64,000 nucleotides of DNA, taken from the NCBI GenBank assembly GCA_030844895.1, contig CM061231.1, forward strand, positions 149,272,165 through 149,336,164, in the 5' to 3' direction. Source of the stretch: Ambrosia x helenae. Lineage: Eukaryota; Streptophyta; Magnoliopsida; Asterales; Asteraceae. Position 1 is the stretch's first letter. The number at the start of each line of letters is the position of its first letter. The notes under the pieces were generated by a model. The model had not been told where the DNA came from, did no database searches, and worked only from the letters and a program-made list of their open reading frames with translations. The position numbers and the translations under genes were made by a program. This document shows positions 48,332-59,694 of this stretch, piece after piece.

Positions 48332-51150
48332 TGTAACACCCCAACCGATGGCGGAAACATCGAGGTGTCACGTAGTGACGATTGTTCAATAGCTCATGGA
48401 CTAAAAGTGTAAATATTGATACATTGATTAAATAGTTTATTACATTGAAATGAATTACAACGATTCTAAATGTCAACTAAACCGAAATACAATGAATCCA
48501 AAATCTAAGTAAAATTCCAAAAGCTTAAAAGTCATCTCATAAATAACCTGAAACATGTACAAAAATGAGTTGGTCAATACAAAATGTATTGGTGAGCATA
48601 CCCTGTTTGAATAAAACATAGTAGGAGAAGTGTTTAGCAATTCATGTGTGGTACCATTTGCAATTATGTAATAAGTAATATCCGTTCAAAATCAACCCTA
48701 TGTAAAGAAAAGCAGATATATATAGTATGCGCTAGTAGTAATGTAATACATAGCAATGACAAGGACTCTCAACAGAGTCACAAGGGTATATACCATAGTA
48801 CTATTCATTGAAATGCCAGGCCCTCAAAGGTTAATGATTTTGACAAGTCATAGACACGCAAATTAACATAACGCAAACACACATGAGAATTTCATTTAGT
48901 GAAAGAATAACATTTAGTAACAGTGTACATGAATAGCCCCAAAAGAGTAAAACATGAAAAAGGGGAAAGATATACTCACAGTTTGAGAAAGCGATCAAAC
49001 CTACACGTTAAACTGCCACGAACATTGTCCTCAAACGAACTCTATAACCGAATAAGCGATGGTTACTACCAAATCCAATATCAACACATAACCCGACTAC
49101 TCTAAACCATTCAACGATTTAATTTCGTCATTTAATATATTTCGTCGTGACGAACTACTTTCTGTGTAAATATTCAAACACACTTTATATTACGATATGC
49201 AATAATGATTCTAATTGGTTGTACATAAACTACTTTACATAAATAGTTTATTTATAAATAAAAAATATATATCTAGTCTATAAATTTTCAATGATTATAA
49301 TAAAAATATTTCATATTTATTTAAAGTTTAGTACATAAAATATTACTGTTCTTTTATCACAAAATACCAACACATAGATGTTTAAAAGAAAAATGGTTAT
49401 GGTGCATGGTTATCGAACCAAGAGATTTAGAAACATATGGTGGCCAACATAAAAAATCATCGTCTTCTTTTATAACAATTCGCAGAAACCAATTATTTTT
49501 GTATCAATGTTTCTTAAACCGAAAATAATACTCATTTGGCTAAACTTGATGATAAAGAAAAAGAAAGTTAGATCTTTACCTTATTTGCATAGATGAAAAC
49601 CATTTTGATGTGTTCTTGAAATAGAAATTGCAAATTGGTTGAAATGTGATTGCGAGGTTGTTTTATAAAGAGGATGGGATGAAACCCAAGATTTCCATGT
49701 GGTTATGTATATACTTATACATAGTATGTCAAAATATATATTCTCCAAAAAAAAAAAAACGTACTAAAGACTTCAAATTTAGAGTTTAAAATGACTTCTA
49801 TGTCTTTTAACTCTTATCATTTATTATTAGCACTAAAACGGTTTTTGCAAATAAAAATGAATTGATGGCCACAATGATGAACTATTCATATTACTATTAT
49901 TATAAATTTATTAGTCACGTAATACTTTTTAAGTTACAATTCAAATAAAATAAATTTTGAAAAAATAAACGGATGCATTTAAATTCTTAATGAAGCCAAA
50001 TATGTTTTTTTTAATGTTAGTATAATATTAATTTAATCACCACAACTCTGTATCTATTTGCGACTAGTATTATCGGTAGAAAAATATATATATATATATA
50101 TAGGTAGAGGATCCGGTAAGAAAATTGTTTTGTGTAGGAAGTGTAGGAAGAGTTTTCAACCGTTGGATCAAATCTGATTAAATATTTAGATCAAGGGCAT
50201 AATAGACTTTTTAGTCATTTTATTAATTATCAAAACCCACAAATTTAGCAACAAAATTATGGATTTTAATGAGATTCAATTATCTAACATAACTAATTCT
50301 TCCACACAATATTCAATCCCTTAACAATCAATCGGTTCTTCATTTTTTTACAATTAATCGATGATGGCAGAAGTTTTTCAAGATCTTTCGAATGATAAGT
50401 CTTGTTTTATTTTTTTAGATCATTTTGATTTGTATGAGGTTTATTCAGATTTGATAAAAAGTCTACATTTTTTTTATTATAATCAGATTTGAAGTCGTAT
50501 AGATCGATTCCATCTGTATAGGAAGTTTTTTTATGTTTTTTTGATTTTATTTAAAACACTACAATAAAAACACCATCTACAAAATTATCTAAAACCAAAA
50601 ACTTAGATGTTCTAACAAGTAAACACTGAATAAAACACTATTTTAAAACACTACTATAAAAACACCATCTACAAAATTATCTAAAACCCAAAACTTAGCT
50701 GTTTTAACAAGGAAACAAACGTATAATGTTTCATATTATATAAACACTGCATAAAACACTATTATAAAACTAAAACACTATTATAAAACACTATTATAAA
50801 AGAACACTATAGATATTAGGTTTATTTGATTTGTTGTTAGTGATAAGAAAGAAGAAGATTGTAAAAGACCTTCGTTGATATTGACAGAGAGATAGAGAGA
50901 GGGGTGAGTAAAAATAGGATATATTTATTAATTATGCTTGAATTAAGGAGTGGTTAGTAGATATATAAATTAAAATGACTTTTCTACCCTCTTTTAAAAC
51001 ACTAATTAGACCATCCTACCCCTAACCATTAATTTATAATTAGTATAATATTAACTAATCTAAACTTTTAATCTAAACCATCAATTTCTAGATCAAACGG
51101 TTGAAAACACTTCCTACTCTTCCTACACAAAACAATTTTCTTACCGGAAC

Positions 51151-51211
<61 letters not shown>

Positions 51212-51373
51212 ATTAACATATAACATTAACAAATCAAAAATCTATTAACATATAAAAAAATACCTTTTTCTATATAAAACTATTTTGTTATTAGATCTAT
51301 GTGTGTGTGCGTATATATATATATAGGACACTAAAGATATAGTTAAGTTACAAAAAAAATCGCGAATGTTAGA
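48332..51373 (-). repeat. 5' LTR of the non-autonomous element, interrupted
   Basis: Collinear with 44008-45951 but 1.1 kb longer, because of the TIR element at 50103-51156 and (TA)n growth around it. Confidence 0.88.
50103..51156. mobile_element. TIR element inserted in the LTR at a (TA)n tract
   Basis: The left end reads GGTAGAGGATCCGGTAAGAA and the right end, reversed, GGTAGGGTTCCGGTAAGAAA. The inverted match extends to about 65 bp, including GTTTTGTGTAGGAAG. The other LTR lacks the insertion and has only a short AT run there, so the empty site is visible. The 1,054-bp interior has no transposase; it contains AAAACACTA(T/C)-TATAAAA repeats near 50560-50790. Target duplication is hidden by the AT repeat. 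Superfamily uncertain, perhaps Mutator-like. Confidence 0.7.
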
Positions 51374-51489
51374 GGAACCGAACCGTTTAGTAATTATCGG
51401 TTCCGGTTCCGGTTCTCATATTTTGAATAAACGGTTCGCGGTTTGGTCCGGTTCGGTTCGGTCCGGTTCTGAACCGTTGCACAGCCTTA

Positions 51490-52097
51490 GCTGCAGATGA
51501 TGATCTTACCACTCCTTATCGCCCAACCTACATGGCTGCATACTCCAAATTTGCACCCCGAATCGCCAGTGCTCATTTACCAGCAAATCTCAAAATGCCC
51601 GCAACAGTTAAAAAGTATGATGGTACATCTGACCCATATGACCACGTATTTGATTTTGGAGGAGCTGCGGAGATCGAATTATGGCCCATGCATGCATGGT
51701 GCCATATGTTCACTCAAAGTCTAACCGGGGCAACAAGGGTTTGGTTTGATGGTCTACAGGCTGGTGAAATAGCAAACTGGGATGAACTATGCCGTGCTTT
51801 CCTGCAAAATTTCTCCCAACAACGGAGATGTTCAAAAGACATCACCGAAATTCATAATATTCGCAGGAAAGACGGTGAAACTCTGGAGAAGTTCATCGAT
51901 CGATTTAACAAAGAAAGCATGCAGATAAGTGGTGCGGTAGACCAGCTGCAGATATCCGGCTTCTGTCACGGTGTCCGAAACAATTAATTGGTAGAAAAGT
52001 TACATAAAGATCTACCAAAGACTATGGAAGTGTTGATGGAGCGGGCGCGAGCCTTTGCTCGAGGGAAAAGTGCTTGCAGTCATACGTGCGATAATGT
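51490..52097 (+). pseudogene. Gypsy gag, main part
   Basis: This continues gag after the hAT. Motifs KKYDGTSDPYDHV, WFDGLQAGEIANWDEL and RKDGETLEKFIDRFN are those of the plant retrotransposon gag domain (Retrotrans_gag). One in-frame stop lies at 51985-51987, after which MVEKLHKDLPKTMEVLMERA continues. The frame is cut near 52097 by the Copia-like insertion. The protein would form the virus-like particle. Confidence 0.8.
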
Positions 52098-54390
52098 AAG
52101 GACAAAAATAATTGACGAAACCACTTTTGGATGCCTTAGTCTAATTCCTGTTTCTGCAAATAAACCTAAGTATAAAAACTGCTGAAGAAGAAGACTGAAA
52201 TTGCTGAAGAAGAATATATCAAGTACTGAAGAGTAATGATCAGAAGTTCTGAAGACCAACCAGACAAGTTACTGAAGAACTACTAAAGACAAACTACTAA
52301 TCAGTAGTTTTTCACTCATCAGATGATTCCATTAGTTTGGATGATGTTTCAAACTCTCCACAACATGAATTGATGGCTCATTGTGAATGTCTTGAATCTG
52401 ATGTATCTAAGCTTAAAGAGCTAGTCATAAAGGACCAGGTTAAAGACCACTTGAACCCTAATTCCCCTAAAGTGGCATCTTCAGTTCAAACTGAGGATCA
52501 CCCAAAAACACCCCCTCCACAGCAAAAGCCTACCCAATTCACTAGGTCATCTAGCATAGACCTGAACCACTTATGCAGCCTTGCTGGTCCCCTATACTAG
52601 ATGGTACATACTATCATTTCCCAACATCTCAAAGACTTTACCACTGCTATGGAGTTGAAGAACAACACTCAACTTGAGGTGATTAACAATGCCTAGACCA
52701 CAAACTTGGTGAATTGTCAAGAAAGATAGAAGACAACAGAAGACAGCTTGCTCATCTATTTGGTGTAACACCTCCACCTCCTTGGTTTCCAGAAGTGGAT
52801 GAAGCCAAAAAGGGGGAGAAGTCTAATGAACCAAAGGTTGTGTCACTTGAAGTCAGCAAAAAGGCCAGAGAGGCACAACATCTCAAGGATGCCCAAAAGC
52901 AAAAAGACCAACAAGAAAGGCTCCTTAGAGAAGCAGCTGAAAAGAAATCCCAAGGCACAATTGAAGAAACCGCTGAAGGCCAAGATAGAAGTACTGAAGA
53001 CAATCATTTAGTAGTTGATACTCAGATCAACCCTTCAGTAGTTAACACTTCCAAGACTGAAACAGAACAGCCTTCTAAGGCAACTGAACCTACTCCAGCT
53101 AATATTCCAAAGCCTGCACCCACTCAAACAACTATTTTAAGCCCTACTCCCATATCAATTTCCAAATAACTTATGGAGAAGAGTTTAAAGGCAGCACAAA
53201 AGAAGGCGATGGAAGATGAGATTTGGAACAACCTAGAAGCAAGGGATGACTTAAGCTACAATGAAAAATTAACAAGGTATGAACAAAAGTTGAGTGAGTT
53301 AGAAGAAAAGGAAAGAGTTGCTGAAGAAGACAAGAGACAACAAAACAAAGAAGTACTCACTCATAGGGCTCTCAATTGATGAACTAACACATAGAGCTCA
53401 GCGTGTATCTGACAGGCTAGCTACTGAGAAAGACAGAAAGGCAAAGAGAGCTGAGATCATACAAGAATTGGTAGCCAATGGATTTGGTTCAAAAGCTTCA
53501 GTGTCCAAATGGAGAGAAGATACATTATATAACACTTACATAAAATTCAAGGCTGATAGAGATGCAAATCCAGAGAAGTTTAAAACTTTTGAAGTTTCAC
53601 AAACTTCAGTAGTTAGAACTTCTAGTATCAAACAATCATCATCAAAGCCTGCTACCAAGAAGAAGCAGAGGAGACCATCAAAACAGATTTCAAGATGGTA
53701 TTGCTTGAAGGCAACACTGTTGTACAAGGAGATTTTGTGGTTGAAGAAAAACCCCTACTCACATAATTCAGGGATCCTTCTACATTTGCTTACCAACTAC
53801 AACAAACCATAACTGGCAAGAAACACAATAAGGTAATTACTGAACATCATCTCCCTACTTTTAGTAATATACCTGATGTTGTGAATACTGAAGAAAGAAG
53901 GGAATCCCACCTGAGGGTCACTGAAATAGAAGATATTCACAATCAGGATCAAACCAGGAGACTAGCATGATCCCCTATACTTTAGACTTTGACCAATCTA
54001 AAGTGAACATAGTGAAATGGTCATTCACTGATTCAAACTCAGTGATGGTCACAAGAAGAGATCGTTCAAGTAAGGTCTCCAAATCTATAGATGAACTGAA
54101 GAATTTATCTACAAAAGACATGTTCACCATCTAGCATCTTGAACCTCAACAAGGATCTCTTACTGAACAACAAGTGCATCAACTCAATATTAGTATTCTT
54201 AAAGTCTTTGTACAAGTACCAATGCTACAACCTGTTGTAGTATTTGTACATATTATATTGCTTCAATACTTCTCTTGTACGTTTACTTTTGGTCTATAAA
54301 TAGATGGGTTCTTCCCATTATTTTAGACATTCCTTTTGTAGTATAATTTCCAATATATCTGAGAACAAGTGAAATTCTTAGTACCGAAAA
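52098..54390 (+). mobile_element. Copia-like element with partial LTRs in Gypsy gag
   Basis: The left end TGTAAGGACAAAA and the following 220 bp match the start of the solo LTR at 7140. The right part, with CTATAAATAGATGGGTTC at about 54294 and TTTTAGACATTCC, matches that LTR's promoter part. Between them is a non-pol coding remnant. Both LTRs are incomplete. Gypsy sequence resumes near 54395. The exact right border and target duplication are unresolved. Confidence 0.6.
52337..53812 (+). pseudogene. Retroelement ORF remnant, coiled-coil, not gag/pol
   Basis: Several frames separated by single stops or shifts encode a hydrophilic protein. 52337-52600 gives a Leu/Lys/Glu helix; 52714-53169 is Lys/Glu/Gln-rich (KKAREAQHLKDAQKQKDQQE) and then Pro/Thr-rich; 53173-53379 is again coiled-coil (LTRYEQKLSELEEKERVAEE); and 53318-53812 holds LSIDELTHRAQRVSDRL and ELVANGFGSKASVSKWRED. 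I do not recognise the family. The lack of protease, integrase and RT and the Pro-rich middle suggest an extra ORF of a Copia element, possibly the env-like region of SIRE-type elements, but this is a guess. Confidence 0.45.
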
Positions 54391-54394
54391 TGTT

Positions 54395-56078
54395 GATTTT
54401 CCTAAACCTCCGAGGCAGAAGCCTACGTCAGACAAGAACGCCAATAAGTACTATGATTATCACCGGGACAGGGGCCATGATACGGATGACTGTTGGTCCT
54501 TGAAGCAAGAAATTGAAAAAGCTCCGAAGGCAGGAAAGCTGTCACACCTGGTGAAAGATATAAAAGAAGGGAAAGCTACTGCAACTTATATTGCCAACCC
54601 AAATGATCAGGCCAGAATTCATATGATTCGAGCCTTGAAGTAGCAGGGCACAAAGAGGAGTCACGAGCACGTTCTGGCATGGATGTCCCAACCCATCACC
54701 TTTCCGTCCATTTCACCAGATGATTATAAGGAGGGGCTGATAGTTGTTTTTTGGAATCGTGGCAGGGCACAAAACCCACAGAATCTATGTAGATGGTGGC
54801 AGTGCCTCAGAAATCATGTATCTCCAATGTTTTCAGCTCTTAGCCGAAGCATCTCAACAGAAGCTGATTCCTGTCTCAATTCCATTGGTGAGCTTTTCCG
54901 GAGAAATTGTTCAACCTATCGGACAACTCCCCCTTCCGGTATCATTCGGATCTGGATCATGTCAACGAACAGTTATTCTGACTTTCTTGGTGGTGGGCTC
55001 GCGGTTAGTGCATAATATTATCTTGAGCAGACTGGGGATGAAGGCCTTTGGAATGGTTACATCCACAATCCATGGTGCCCTTAAATTTCCAACAGAAGCA
55101 GGTGTCGCCACTTTAGAATCCGAATCCGGGCTTTGCATATCAGAAATACATCAATCTCTGAGTTCAGGAAATGATAAAGATGATTTCGGGGAATCGGGTG
55201 CCGCAGTAGTCAAAAAATGGTTTGTACACCCACGATTTCCTGAACAGAAGATCTCCGTCAGAGCACACCTGCTAGCTGCGGCCTGAGAAACTCTTTGGAA
55301 GCTGCTTTCCAACTCGGATGTTTTTCCATGGGAGCATTCTGAAATGACCGGAGTCTCGAGGCAATTGGCGGAACACCGGTTGAACACCTATCCCGGGGTA
55401 AATCCCGTAGCTCAAAAGAAACGGAGCATGGCTCCAGACCGGGTCAAAGCTATAACCGAAGATGTGAAGAACTTATTGAATGCGGGAATCATCCGGGAAG
55501 TACGGTACCAAACCTGGGTAGCCAATCCCGTGTTAGTAAAAAAGCAGAATGGAGCCTGGAGGATGTGTGTCGACTTTAAAGATCTAAACAACGCTTGTTC
55601 GAAGGATTGTTACCCTCTCCCCGGTATTGATGTCAAGGTGGATGCTGTGGCTGGGTTCTGGTTAAAATGTTTTTTGGATGCCTATAAAGGTTATCACCAG
55701 ATTCAGATGGCAAAAGCTGATGAAGACAAGACAACATTTGTCACGAACAAAAGGATAATCATGACAACTCTCCAAAGACCTCTGCTTCTCGAAGGTAAAC
55801 CAACTCCCTATCCGGTTAGGCATATAAAAGCAGCAGAAGACCTTCAAATCCACCCCTTTCGACAACACCCGACAAGAGAGCTCGAAATGGTTAACCCGGA
55901 TAAGACCAAAAGGATTCACCTGGGAGATGTGAACCCCATGGAATTTCAAAACCTTCATAAAAAATTTGGTAAAAGGGACACGGTAGTTGGAAAAGTCACA
56001 AACCCTAGTGTAAAAATCAAACTTCCCATCCGGAAAAGGATAGATGGGTGTCTAAGGAAGGGGGAGGGTCAGGTTTAA
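54395..56078 (+). pseudogene. Gypsy zinc knuckle, protease and start of RT
   Basis: In order: a knuckle-like YYDYHRDRGHDTDDC (about 54446-54492) where the first Cys is replaced by Tyr; a retropepsin-like strand with VDGGSASEIM (about 54787-54816); then a reverse transcriptase start, MAPDRVKAITEDV, WRMCVDFKDLNNACSKD and FLDAYKGYHQIQMA with the first catalytic Asp (about 55344-55760). After TTFVTNKRI the RT similarity fades; the YIDD motif, RNase H and integrase are absent. Frames change near 54640, 54750 and 55290. The pol is not functional. Confidence 0.8.
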
Positions 56079-56771
56079 CTCACGCGGCAACCTAAAGTCA
56101 TCCAGAAACTGACCCAACTTATCATGGGTCAATTTCGAGTAGGTGATGTTTATATCGTCCTTCACCATCTCTGCAAAAAACGAAAAAAAGATGGAAGAAG
56201 GAAGGAAAAAGTGAAACACACCTTTTCTAAATGGGTTACAGGGTCTCGGAACCAGGAAGAAAACGAGATCTAGCCTTGTGGACGGATAACAGGTTTACCA
56301 TAAGGGTTATTTCTTTTTTTAAGGAGAAGGGTAAGATGAAGTGAAAACAGTAAAACAGTGAAATAAAAAAAGAAAAAAAAGGAGGGTTTATATAGGGGGA
56401 AGGGATAACCGTTCAGATTCAAGGGTGGATAACAGCTGGAATAGAATGAGCGGCTCAAATCACCCCCGCAATTTGAACCGCCATCCCATCAGTCACCACG
56501 ACATGTGGTCGTAAAACGCTCCACGTGGCTCGGAACCAAAGCTCATGTCCCATCAAAGGGTCAGGACACGTGTCGAACACCTCACCAAAGCTACGAAAAC
56601 TTTCTGGGACTCCGAAGCATATTTGACAAAAGCCGCGGCCGTGCTCAAGTCCTAGAAGTTAAAGTAACTTAAGGACTTGGGGGGACATGAAGAGGTATAA
56701 GAATTTATACCGCGGCCATGCTCAAGTCCTAGAAGTTAAAATAACTTAAGGACTTGGGGGGGGGGGGGACA
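56079..56771 (+). other. Gypsy 3' untranslated region with duplicated polypurine tract
   Basis: Non-coding DNA between pol remnant and 3' LTR. An 84-bp stretch that includes AAGGACTTGGGGGGACA and the first bases of the LTR (TGAAGAGG) is present twice, with LTR starts at 56688 and 56772. The second tract has a run of 13 G (56756-56768). The tract marks where plus-strand priming happens. Confidence 0.7.
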
Positions 56772-57207
56772 TGAAGAGGTATAAGGATTTATACCGCGGC
56801 TTGTAACAAGCTACGGCCAAATGGCCTAAATTTGCAGCACATGAAAAACCGAGCCATGTCATCCCAGCCGATGTAAGTACATACCACCTTCGGAAGTCAG
56901 AAGCTTCTGAAGGAAAGTACAAGGGGATTCGAAGCAAAGTACAACTTTGCTGGCCACTATAAATACCCCCCCACAAAGTACAATCGAACACACGAATGCT
57001 TACACTCCGAACCACACTTTCTCTCTCTAAACAAATACTTATCTTCACGCCGAATGGTGGTTACATAGAGGCCCTCCCTCCTCCTCTGTAATAAGCATAA
57101 CGGTTTACTACCTTGTGCAGGTTCAAACCTAGGTTCGGAACACTCAAGATCTCACTAAGTCGTCCCTGTTGTCATCTAATTATAGGTTCGTCCACTTTTT
57201 ATCTTCA
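56772..57207 (+). repeat. 3' LTR of the Gypsy element
   Basis: 436 bp, TGAAGAGG...ATCTTCA, followed by the ATTAC target duplication. About 7 percent different from the 5' LTR by my count. Confidence 0.9.
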
Positions 57208-57212
57208 ATTAC

Positions 57213-57730
57213 AAAACAAATTGATTTGAATTTCAAAAGTTTAACTTTAACTTTATTTAAACTTAAAACTATACCAAAAGTATTTTATAACAAGGTGTGG
57301 TTTTCAACAAAACAAAACAACCTTATTACGTCCGGGCTTGTAACATTGTTTACTGAAAAAAAAATTGAAACGTTTAAATCATGCTTTACTTTTTACCTCG
57401 TACCGATTAAAAGCAATAAGATTTATCGACTTTTTTCATTAAAAGGTGAATGACCCATTTTTTAAAATTATTGTATATATAAGACATGATGCCAGGTGTA
57501 AGGTCGTATCAATACCGTGCATCGTTGCTTACAACACTATATTTCACCATGTTTGGACATAGAATTATGAAGTATAAGAATGTGATATACAGTTATACAC
57601 GAATACTCTATGTTGGGTGAAATGTTACGTCCAAACATCACATTACGCGCTTTGGTTACGGCCCATGCTTGGGTGTTGGGTCTCTACCTCTTCCATTGAG
57701 TAAGAAAAAAATATTCAAGAAAGGCTTAGG
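57213..57730. other. Gene-free interval right of the Gypsy element
   Basis: AT-rich. Around 57553-57632 ATGTTTGGACATAG and its near-inverse ACGTCCAAACAT form a short foldback, perhaps a small MITE. No gene is seen. Confidence 0.4.
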
Positions 57731-57830
57731 GGAGACGGGGCGTCACCCGAATTGTCCATAGGTACCCACTACCAGCACGGTAACACTGCCGCCACCCATG
57801 CTGGTAGTGGTCCCGTAGATCATTTTGCTG
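57731..57830. mobile_element. Harbinger-like end with internal palindrome (tentative)
   Basis: TTA followed by GGGGAGACGGGGCGTCACCC resembles the end at 752. CCACTACCAGCA and TGCTGGTAGTGG (57767-57814) form a 12-bp stem. The matching right end was not located, so this could be the left end of an element that includes the Myb-like frame at 58110-58460. Confidence 0.35.
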
Positions 57831-58109
57831 TTTCTATCTAACGGGTTGGTACCGGTTTTTTTTTATATATACTATTTTTTTTTTGTGTTTTTACCGTTTG
57901 CTTTATAATTTTTTTTATTAGTTTAACCGTTTGGTTTATAGTATTGTTACCTTATTTTAACCATTTGTTTTAAAATTTAATTAAATAAAAAAACATTAAA
58001 GATAAACATAAAAAACTAAAATTTATTACTATTAAACATAAAACATAAAAACAAAATACATTAAAATAAAAAAAAAAAAGCCTAGAGTTGGTGCAACATT
58101 TGCCATGCC

Positions 58110-58460
58110 TTAACATGCATGGTCAAACATGCTGTCGTATCGAGCCGCATATTCCATATGCGGGAACTCGATAGCCCACTCCGGTTTGATGCCCGGCTCC
58201 TCTCTCAACGTGTTATTGTACAGGGTGGTCCACCAATCACACTTTATGTTGAGATCGGCCCACTTACGCTGCAGGCTCACTGTAGTCCGGTCATTGGGGC
58301 CGACATGGCGGTTGAAATCCAACAGCAGATGGTCCCAAAAATCCTCCGGGTGGGAGCCCGAGGCCCTAAAGCGTTGACGTTGTTGAAGAACCGGGTCGGC
58401 CGAGGCGTCTTTGTGGCAGATCACCAAGGCAATCTCTTCTTCGGGGGTCCAACGAGTCAT
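58110..58460 (-). CDS. Myb/SANT-like protein, PIF/Harbinger-associated type
   Basis: A 116-residue frame. It starts MTRWTPEEEIALVICHKDAS, continues with FWDHLLLDFNRHVGPNDRT and ends its trihelix-like part with LQRKWADLNIKCDWW. The R/T-WTPEEE start and the later W residues match the Myb/SANT-like domain of the second ORF of PIF/Harbinger transposons and of the related plant proteins often labelled glutathione S-transferase T3-like. Normal proteins of this group are 250-400 residues, so the C-terminal part is missing. The start at 58460 is the first ATG. It would bind DNA and act with a transposase; no transposase is present nearby. It is probably a transposon remnant, not a host gene. Confidence 0.55.
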   Translation of the reverse strand: MTRWTPEEEIALVICHKDASADPVLQQRQRFRASGSHPEDFWDHLLLDFNRHVGPNDRTTVSLQRKWADLNIKCDWWTTLYNNTLREEPGIKPEWAIEFPHMEYAARYDSMFDHAC

Positions 58461-58797
58461 CTTCGTGTGTGTTTGTTTGTATCTACGGTGGTAAAAGTGT
58501 GTTTTAACCCCATGGTTTGCTATGTTTGTATATAAAAATTTCGAACGGTTTGGTGGAACGGTGTCAATGCCATTTAATTCGATTGAACGATTTCCAAATT
58601 GAAATCACTGACCGTGAGGGTGTGAGACGGTTGAAATACTAAAAGTAATTAATATTTAACCTTTAAAACCGTGTGAAATAATAAATAAATAAAAAGGTTT
58701 AGTGAAATTATAAAAATAAATAAAAGAATAAGTGGAGTGCTGCCTCTAAAACAGTGTTTCAGTAAAGTACACCAGTGAAGTGATGTGACAATGCAGG

Positions 58798-59006
58798 CAG
58801 TGGCGAAGCTTGACCCGAAGGTTCGGGGGGTCGGAAGTCACCGGGGTTCGGAAGTCACTGGTCTTCGGGGGGTCGAAAACCAGTTTCGGGGGGTCAAAAC
58901 CCTATATTTTCAAAATTTTCTATACGGATACTATATAATCGGAACTTCTGCGCGAAAATCCGGGGGGTCGGCCGCCCCTCCCCGCCCTTACAAACCTTCG
59001 CCAGTG
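58798..59006. mobile_element. hAT MITE with exact 8-bp TSD
   Basis: AATGCAGG at 58790-58797 and 59007-59014 flanks a 209-bp element with ends CAGTGGCGAAGCTTG and, reversed, CACTGGCGAAGGTTTG. GGGGGGTCG words recur inside. No coding content. It resembles the MITE at 36479 in end type but is a different family. Confidence 0.88.
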
Positions 59007-59014
59007 AATGCAGG

Positions 59015-59690
59015 ATTAGTTAAAATCAGTGAAGAGAAAAAAAATCTACTGATGCCCTTATATATCAGTGAAAGGTTCTAACATGAAACATCCTCCTATG
59101 CGACACAATGTGTAACTATTTCCTCATTTCGGTCTAGGCTTACGCCCATTGTCAAGCTCTATATGTGAAGTTCGGGCTCAGACTAGTTACTGAACGAGCT
59201 AAGTTTAGGTTCAAGTTCCTTAATCGTCTCTAATTTACGTATTTAATGATCACTATCGGTATTTTATGAGCTTATTTTTAAGCTCAACTACAATAGCTTT
59301 GATATATAAAAATAAAAAATATTTGATATAAAGTAAAAAGAAATACCTTAATTCTATATGTATTAACCCTTTTAAAATTACCCTATTAAAATTTAAAGAT
59401 TGGTTTTATTCACCCATAGTTTATCCAAAGTAAAATGCGTACTAGATTCCAATATGTACTATCGTACTTGATTTCATTATGTACTATCATAAAGAAAGGT
59501 AATTAAAGTTTTTGGTTTTGCTAACAATAATCATTGCTGTCCAAACCATAAATTTTAATCAACTTTTTAGAAGATAAACAAAACAAAACAAAGTTATTCT
59601 GAGAACATGTAGACATGCCAAAAGTGAGATTCACCTCTTAGAATAAAAATATGGCTCCGTCTATTCCCACACCCCACCTTCTATTTCTAC
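59015..59690. other. Gene-free AT-rich interval
   Basis: No gene or element end could be supported. Confidence 0.35.
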
Positions 59691-59694
59691 CCCC

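Larger units (their letters stand above)
44008..51373 (-). mobile_element. Non-autonomous LTR retrotransposon (LARD-like), minus strand
   Basis: Duplications GGAAC at 44003-44007 and 51374-51378 flank the unit. LTRs start TGTAACACCCCAACC and end GAATGTTACA (GTTAGA in the right copy). The primer site GGCTCTGATACCA at 48316-48328 is next to the right LTR, and the polypurine tract (minus strand CTAAAGTAGGGGAGAC) is next to the left LTR, so transcription is on the minus strand. The 2.38-kb internal region (45952-48331) has no gag or pol. I count about nine substitutions between the LTRs over 1.9 kb, so insertion was recent relative to the surrounding Gypsy. Confidence 0.88.
43439..51489. mobile_element. 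hAT element inside Gypsy gag, itself interrupted
   Basis: The duplication GCTGCAGA lies at 43431-43438 and 51490-51497, exact over 8 bp. The ends are TAGGGGTGAGCAA and, reversed, TAAGGCTGTGCAA (10 of 13). Subterminal GGTTCCGG and CCGGTTC words are dense at both ends. Without the nested LTR element the hAT is only about 690 bp and has no transposase. Confidence 0.85.
42446..57207 (+). mobile_element. Ty3/Gypsy retrotransposon with nested insertions
   Basis: Exact ATTAC duplications at 42441-42445 and 57208-57212 flank a 14.8-kb unit. The LTRs are 42446-42882 (437 bp) and 56772-57207 (436 bp); they differ at roughly 33 positions, so the insertion is old. After the 5' LTR, TTGGCGCCATCCG is a primer-site-like stretch. 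Gag, protease and the start of RT follow in order on the plus strand, all degenerate. RT after its first motif, RNase H and integrase are missing. The element was hit twice: by a hAT at 43439 and by a Copia-like element near 52098. Confidence 0.9.

Noticed and set aside
56756..56768. Run of 13 G as a quadruplex signal
   Set aside because: It is the polypurine tract of the Gypsy element, and its length may be a sequencing artefact.
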